Shown in pieces: positions 6,834 to 10,489 of a stretch of DNA of 10,489 nt. The notes below the pieces were generated by a model. The model searched no databases, had not been told where the DNA came from, and saw nothing but the letters and a program-made list of their open reading frames with translations. The stretch lies in assembly GCA_003024985.2 (NCBI GenBank), contig PXIH01S0003899.1. One strand, given 5' to 3'. The translations under genes were made by a program, and so were the position numbers. Each line of letters opens with the position of its first letter. Positions within the stretch are counted from its first letter, which is position 1. Origin of the DNA: Euperipatoides rowelli. Its lineage: Eukaryota; Onychophora; Udeonychophora; Euonychophora; Peripatopsidae.

Positions 6834-7515
6834 TGCTGTATCTGTAATAAAAAGAAACTATTTATTACAGTTTAAACTATATACAGTACATATTAACTTA
6901 AAAGCAATGCTGAAAACTATTCAGTTTATCAATCGAACATTATATAACACTATACTATATATTACCGTAGAATGCCGAGCAAGAGCGCCCCACCAAGCAA
7001 GGGCGCCCCCCACCCTATTTCTTGTCAAAACATAGGTATATAGCGCTATTGCTGAACAAGAGCGCCATCACTGCAAGGAAATCCAAGAGATATCCAAGCA
7101 AGAGCGCCCCCCTACATTTTTGCTTCATTTCACCTCATCTAAGGTTCAGGACAGGGTATCCATACAAGAGCGCCATGTAAAAAATTTCATGTCACCAGCT
7201 GACATTATTTTTATGTGTTTTACATCATCTCATATATTGTAGCTTCTGTGAATAACGTTGAATCCTCATAGACAAAACGAAAGAGGCCTGTAAATTAAAA
7301 AGTGAATGTTTTAATTTACATGGCGCTCTTAAGCGCCTGGTCAATTTTGCAATGCATTGTGGTAAATCTAAGGTTCATTAGCATGGAGCCGAACAAGAGC
7401 CCCCCCCCCCCCATTTCCCCCCAAATGAATGATAAGAGCGCATGCGCCCTTGCTCGGCATTTTACGGTAATTAAAGCACTATTCTATTACTGCAGTATTA
7501 TCTATCAATGTACCA
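6834..7515 (-). repeat. 5' LTR of the Ty3/gypsy element, split by a TIR insertion
   Basis: The two LTR pieces are 6834-6962 and 7470-7515. Together they give about 177 bp and align with the 3' LTR (1711-1876). The boundary at 7515 is where similarity with the 3' LTR ends (TGGTACATT in element orientation). The boundary at 6834 is set by the adjacent PBS. An AATAAA in element orientation at 6866-6861 is shared with the other LTR and lies beside GTTTAAACT and a TATA-like ATATAGT, so the LTR promoter and polyadenylation signals are still partly readable. Confidence 0.75.
6965..7467. mobile_element. 503 bp MITE-like TIR element with TA duplication, in the 5' LTR
   Basis: The termini are 24 bp inverted repeats at 6965-6988 and 7444-7467, starting CCGTA(G/A)AATGCCGAGCAAG and differing at two positions, flanked by TA (6963-6964 and 7468-7469). 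The interior carries many copies of a CAAGAGCGCC word: 6980, 6998 (one change), 7057, 7099, 7165, 7394 (changed end), a TAAGAGCGC form at 7432, and an inverted copy at 7322-7331. A run of 13 C occupies 7400-7412. Removing the element rejoins the LTR to match the 3' LTR. TA duplication with subterminal repeats suggests a non-autonomous Tc1/mariner-pogo-type element, but the family is an inference. There is no transposase frame. The open frames at 6757-7035 and 7302-7601 that overlap it are chance. Confidence 0.8.
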
Positions 7516-7678
7516 CACAAACCCAAGCTAAACAGCAAGCATTGCCCTTGTCAACATACTGCAAAAAAAATATCACTATTTTTTTATTTTCAAATTTATA
7601 GATATATCAAATTTCTTGATCAAATTACTGGAAAGGTAATGTCATATAGAAAATAACCCTATCTCCTCCCCTTCTTAC

Positions 7679-7814
7679 CCAAAGGCCACATATTTTTTAT
7701 CCATCCAAGACATAGCTTCTAAAGTGATATAGAACTGCGATGCATTTGTATGTTTTCCTCTATTTGCCATTCCTAGAATTCCTCTTCTGTTATGCGGAAA
7801 CCCAAAGCTTTCAT
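7679..7814 (-). CDS. PPIL6: Penultimate exon of PPIL6-like peptidyl-prolyl cis-trans isomerase
   Basis: Flanked by acceptor TTTTATTTCAG (AG at 7816-7815) and donor GG|GTAAGA, this 136-nt minus-strand exon reads ESFGFPHNRRGILGMANRG, then KHTNASQFYITLEA, then WMDKKYVAFG. It covers the core of the cyclophilin fold: the G-x-L-x-M-A-N-x-G strand, the N-x-S-Q-F-Y-I strand (Gln and first Phe kept) and the W-x-D-x-K-x-x-x-F-G segment. Compared with canonical cyclophilin A, the third aromatic is Tyr, the residue after Trp is Met and the active-site His is Tyr, so isomerase activity may be weak. PPIL6 proteins share such changes and the pattern H-N-x-R-G-x-L-G-M-A-N. Cyclophilins catalyse proline isomerisation; PPIL6 itself is linked to cilia in other animals (family knowledge). 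Exons encoding the N-terminal half must lie at higher coordinates; none is visible to 10489. Confidence 0.9.
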
Positions 7815-8596
7815 CTGAAATAAAAGTATCTATAAGTGTTAAATGTTAATATTTAAATAGATCATTTGTTACTAGAATTCAGTCTGGGTCACTAGGTTTT
7901 TGATATATTTATAGTAAAGATAAACATGTGTGTCATTTTTAATCTTTGTAGTTTGTGAACCTTGAACTTGTATTCTTGGATCAGAAGTCTGTTACGCCAA
8001 CTCAGCCATACTGCAGAAACTAGATTAATAAATTCTGACTAGGATATACTATAATTCCTAAATTCATTCACTTCTTAATTAAAACTTAGATAGTAAGGGG
8101 TAGCAGGAAAATAATATTAAAAGATATGTTATACCTAGCATATCTTGTATATTCACTTATTTGTATTTATGCTCAAGACTTGCCGTAGCATATTTGCAAG
8201 TGTTGGCAGTGGCGTAGACAGACCTTACCTGCCTGGAAAATTTGTAATTAAGACCTGGCTAATAAACACACATATCAATGTTTCTTTAATATCTAATGCT
8301 GTGTCAATAACAAAAATAAGTATAATCAAAATCTCTTTCTAATCCTTGATTTACTCAAACTTTTTCAAATAATTTCTAAAGCCTATAGAGAGTTCCACAG
8401 ATTTTATTAAACCAAAATCATTCGGCGACAGGGTGTTGAAATGCTAAAAAAAAAAAGTAATTTTGAAATAAACTTATTAGCATTTTCTTTTCTAAATGTT
8501 TAATGTAAACATATAAAAAAAACCTATGCCTCCCCACCCTATAAGATATGCAATATACTTTTTTTTGATTGATTTTGATATTTTATATACAACTTC
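7815..8596. other. Probable intron sequence with a SINE fragment, no further exon found
   Basis: Upstream of the penultimate PPIL6-like exon this stretch should be intron. Apart from the tRNA-like SINE at about 7948-8013 I see a short GC-richer patch near 8205-8240 (GCAGTGGCGTAGACAGACC), which resembles the widespread TGGCGTAGCCAG word of some dispersed repeats but is too short to classify. Six-frame reading shows no segment with the cyclophilin motifs that precede the known exon (FHR, QGGD). Confidence 0.5.
7948..8013 (-). repeat. tRNA-Arg-like SINE head (degenerate)
   Basis: On the minus strand an A-box match TGGCTGAGTTGG (8008-7997) is followed by an anticodon-arm-like AGACTTCTGATCC and, about 40 bases after the A-box start, a B-box-like AAGTTCAAGGTTC (7969-7957). 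The loop would present TCT, as in tRNA-Arg. There is no closing acceptor stem and no T-run terminator, so it is not an intact tRNA gene. A tRNA-derived SINE or an old tRNA pseudogene explains it best. The body beyond 7948 is AT-rich with no recognisable family. Confidence 0.5.
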
Positions 8597-8832
8597 CATC
8601 AACCCATACCGTTAACCAATCAACGGCCGTTTTGTTTTTCATTTTTGGATTCAGGGAAATGCGAAGTTTGCTACTCAGATGCTAGATGTCACTTCTGATT
8701 TACATCAACCCAAACTGTTAACCAACAAACGGCGCTTTTGTTTTTCATTTTTGGATTCAGGGAAATGTGAAGTTTGCTACTCAGATGCTAGATATCGTTT
8801 CTGATTTACATCATTAAAAAAAAAAAAAAAAA
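8597..8832. repeat. Two-copy 106 bp tandem duplication followed by an A17 tract
   Basis: Copies at 8597-8702 and 8703-8808 begin CATCAACCCA and share long identical blocks (TTTTGTTTTTCATTTTTGGA and AAGTTTGCTACTCAGATGCT). They differ at roughly a dozen sites. A third start (CATCA) at 8809 stops after a few bases and is followed by A17 at 8816-8832. The tract could be the tail of a plus-strand retroposed sequence or a coincidence. No reading frame is conserved in a way that suggests coding. Confidence 0.85.
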
Positions 8833-9236
8833 TTATGAGATGGTCAATACTAATGTTATAACATGACCTAGTTTTGCTCAGCTATTCAGATACCCCCCCC
8901 CCCCCTGTAAAGGATCTCATCAATTCTGGTTACTGTGAGAGTCCCATCACTTTGAATCCTGATCTCTAATTGACTGCTCCCATTCACAAGATCCTTAACC
9001 TAGAAAACATTAAATCGTCAAAAGGAATAATTTACAGCTGTTGCAAATTTCTCTTCCAATTCGTCAATCTACCAAAAGTGAATTTGGTCACCAGAAACCC
9101 CTGGAATTTTTCTAGTGGGCCCCTTTATCTAGGTTTAAATATATGTACATTCATGATGCAAGAAGACTGGATTTAAAAATTCTGCAATACATTATTACTC
9201 TCCTCCATTATTTGGTGCCATCCTCTCCAAATTAAA
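8833..9236. other. No gene supported; contains a C13 tract
   Basis: A run of 13 C occupies 8893-8905. The 68-residue open frame at 8970-9176 has no motif, signal or family resemblance that I can see, and no plausible splice context, so I do not call it a gene. Confidence 0.5.
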
Positions 9237-9268
9237 ATATACTGTATATGTCTGCATATACAGTATAT
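9237..9268. repeat. Perfect inverted repeat, 14 bp arms, 4 nt loop
   Basis: ATATACTGTATATG (9237-9250) and its exact complement CATATACAGTATAT (9255-9268) surround TCTG. The structure is long enough for a stable hairpin or cruciform. No element boundary or target duplication was found around it, so it is reported as a bare palindrome. Confidence 0.85.
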
Positions 9269-9939
9269 GGAAACAAGACCAAAAATTATGAAATCGTAAA
9301 TTGCAATTTTCCTTCCTTTCATGTAAAGCAAAAAATCTTAAGCATTGCTTTTTCTAATACACCCTCCACAGACCATTTTTTACTCTCAGCCTTAATGCTA
9401 TTACATGAATTTCCATACTATCAGTGTCAGTTATAAATTTACAGGAACAATCCCCTGCCTCTCTATTACCAAATTAATAAAAATTTATATCAAATTACTC
9501 TTATAGACATTAAAGTTTCAAAAAAATTCCACAACCCCCATTATCTGAGGCATTTGATCTCAAACCTCTGCTTCATTCATTCATTTTGCTTCTTCCCTCT
9601 CCCTCCCCCACAAAATAGTTTTTCTGCATCTACAGAAAAAAACCCCACATTTCTTATATTCTATTGGAATGATTTAAATTCTGGAGGTGGGGTGGGTAAA
9701 AAAAAAAGTTCATAACTGTGTTTCTAAACAGACACCCAAATTCATTTTTGTAAATTTAATGATACAGAAACCCGAATTTCTACAGAACAAAACTTACCCT
9801 CACCAATCCGTCTCCTCAATTTGTCCTGGCTTCTGATTATTAATTAAAATATTTTTTTTTATTTGCTTCTGATTGGTCAATCTTGACAAATGACTTTTTT
9901 TGCATTTATTTTAACATTTTAATTAAAACACTAACGAAT
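9269..9939. other. AT-rich stretch, no gene supported
   Basis: This holds C/T-rich and A-rich patches (for example 9590-9612 and 9695-9709) and scattered short open frames, without a protein motif or RNA fold I can defend. A minus-strand segment 9798-9832 is flanked by AG and by a good donor (GG|GTAAGT), but all three frames give nothing recognisable. Confidence 0.45.
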
Positions 9940-10489
9940 AAGCCCGTTTCACGGGCCTCTAACATTTTTTTTTGTTTAAGCCCGTTCGGGCATCCAACAT
10001 TTTTTTTTGTTTAAGCCCTTTTTGTTTAAGCCCGTTACACGGGCATCAACATTTTTTTTGTTTAAGCCCTTTTTGTTTAAGCCCGTTCCACGGGAATCAA
10101 CATTTTTTTTTTTTAAGCTCTTTTTGTTTAAGCCCGTTCCACGGGCATCATTATTTTTTTTGTTTAAGCCTCGTTCCACGGGCATCAAACATTTTTTTTT
10201 GTTTAAGCTCGTTACACGGGCATTCAACATTTTTTTTGTTTAAGCCCTTTTTGTATAAGCCCGTTCCACGGGCATCAACATTTTTTTTTGTTTAAGCCCG
10301 TTCCACGGGAATCAACATTTTTTCTCGTTTAAGCCCGTTCCACTGGCATCATTATTTTTTTTGTTTAAGCCTGTTCTACGGGCATCCAACATTTTTTTTT
10401 GTTTAAGCCTGTTCTACGGGCATCCAACATTTTTTTTTGTTTAAGCCTGTTCTACGGGCATCAAACATTTCTTTTTGTTTAAGCCCGTT
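9940..10489. repeat. Hairpin-bearing minisatellite array, 13 full units plus a partial, runs off the window
   Basis: Each 36-38 bp unit is GTTTAAGCCCGTTCCACGGG plus CATCAACA and a run of 7-12 T. Within every unit GCCCGT and ACGGGC form a 6 bp stem with a 3 nt loop (TTC, TCC, TAC). Unit starts (AAGCC/AAGCT) are near 9940, 9978, 10028, 10079, 10129, 10166, 10204, 10256, 10294, 10330, 10366, 10404 and 10442, with a cut one at 10479. Extra 15 bp half-units (AAGCCCTTTTTGTTT) follow the second, third, fourth and seventh. Units 4-5 and 9-10 share the same variants (GGGAATCAAC then CATCATTATT), spaced 215 bp apart. The last three share CCTGTTCTACGGG and are the most alike. Overlapping open frames on both strands across the array are by-products of its periodicity, not proteins. 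Confidence 0.92.

Larger units (their letters stand above)
1711..7515 (-). mobile_element. Degenerate Ty3/gypsy LTR retrotransposon (Mag-like), with three nested insertions
   Basis: Reading down the minus strand the order is 5' LTR (6834-7515), primer-binding site (6819-6831), gag, aspartic protease, reverse transcriptase, integrase, GPY/F-like tail and 3' LTR (1711-1876). This order (PR-RT-IN) is diagnostic of Ty3/gypsy. Assignment to a Mag-like group is inferred from short LTRs (about 166-177 bp once the insertion is removed), two tandem CCHC knuckles, and a PBS resembling a tRNA-Ser end. The element is dead: it has stops and frameshifts in every domain, no RNase H, lost knuckle residues, and three insertions (2038-3460, 5833-6506, 6965-7467). 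Without these insertions about 3.2 kb of element remains, less than the roughly 4.5-5 kb usual for such elements. No convincing target-site duplication was found, so the outer boundaries are accurate only to several bases. Confidence 0.85.
1290..7678 (-). other. Intron of the PPIL6-like gene, filled by a nested retroelement
   Basis: The donor is GG|GTAAGA (GT at 7678-7677) and the acceptor is TTGCAG (AG at 1291-1290). The intron is 6389 bp. About 5.8 kb of it (1711-7515) is one LTR retrotransposon carrying three later insertions. The remaining intron sequence, 1290-1710 and 7516-7678, has no gene-like signal. Within 1290-1710 there are two slightly GC-richer patches (about 1465-1535 and 1604-1680) whose open frames match nothing I recognise. 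The retroelement runs in the same direction as the gene, so its LTR signals would be read in the sense direction of the pre-mRNA. Confidence 0.75.

Noticed and set aside
6757-7035. 92-residue plus-strand open frame
   Set aside because: It crosses antisense gag, the PBS, the LTR and the MITE terminus, so it cannot be one gene.
1700-7530. Target-site duplication of the gypsy element
   Set aside because: The 4-6 bases outside 7515 (CACAA) were not found next to 1711 in any nearby register. Either the boundary is off or the duplication has decayed.
7302-7601. 99-residue plus-strand open frame
   Set aside because: It spans the right half of the MITE and the LTR boundary. The proline run comes from the C13 tract.
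8340-8444. Possible minus-strand exon after a TTTTTTTAG acceptor-like sequence
   Set aside because: About 30 codons are open, but the residues match no part of the cyclophilin fold and no donor follows.
8970-9176. 68-residue plus-strand open frame
   Set aside because: No family resemblance or conserved motif, and no supporting signals around it.
9798-9832. Possible 35-nt minus-strand exon with a strong GTAAGT donor
   Set aside because: The acceptor lacks a good pyrimidine tract and no frame gives a recognisable peptide. A donor of this quality occurs by chance in a window of this size.
9940-9966. Helitron 3' end (hairpin followed by CTAA)
   Set aside because: The hairpin and CTAA are present at 9941-9962, but the next base is C rather than T and no matching 5' TC end was found. 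It is kept only as a possibility in the array finding.
9972-10295. Three overlapping open frames on both strands with periodic LFKP/LNKK-type residues
   Set aside because: They follow the 37-52 bp periodicity of the minisatellite, and stops are missing because of unit composition. Two frames on one strand and one on the other share the same bases.
9940-10489. CRISPR-like array
   Set aside because: There are no unique spacers of uniform length. The sequence between hairpins is itself the repeated T-rich part, and the genome is eukaryotic.

Overview
The window is eukaryotic, AT-rich, intron-containing DNA from an animal genome. It is most likely an invertebrate, judging by the Ty3/gypsy, LINE, SINE and MITE mixture and the long G/C homopolymers; the species cannot be told from the sequence. 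Almost none of the longer open frames is a gene. The only host gene I can support is on the minus strand: two consecutive exons of a cyclophilin-type peptidyl-prolyl isomerase, best matched to PPIL6. The penultimate exon is at 7679-7814 and the terminal exon at 1148-1289. Splice sites and codon phase agree (phase 2 donor, and an acceptor that supplies the third base). Upstream exons are not recognisable before the window end and probably lie beyond 10489.

The 6.4 kb intron between these exons is almost filled by one decayed Ty3/gypsy LTR retrotransposon (1711-7515), in the same orientation as the gene. In element order, reading down the minus strand, it has a 5' LTR, a primer-binding site resembling the complement of a tRNA-Ser 3' end, gag with a matrix/capsid-like region and CCHC knuckles, an aspartic protease, reverse transcriptase, integrase, a GPY/F-like tail and a 3' LTR. 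RNase H and the start of integrase are missing. The element is further split by three younger insertions: a 503 bp TIR element with TA target duplication in the 5' LTR (6965-7467), a 5'-truncated LINE 3' end of about 674 bp in gag (5833-6506, opposite strand), and a 1423 bp TIR element with 6 bp target duplication in the pol tail (2038-3460). Taking these out restores the continuity of the flanking retroelement, so the order of events can be read: retroelement first, the three insertions afterwards.

Outside the intron, 560-1025 downstream of the gene holds a 124-134 bp tandem repeat. Upstream of the penultimate exon there are a tRNA-Arg-like SINE head (about 7948-8013), an exact 106 bp tandem duplication followed by an A-tract (8597-8832), a perfect 14 bp-arm palindrome (9237-9268), and a hairpin-bearing minisatellite (9940 to the window end) with 37-38 bp units, 15 bp half-units and a hint of higher-order structure. 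The remaining stretches (1-559, 1290-1710, 8014-8596, 8833-9236, 9269-9939) show no gene I can support.
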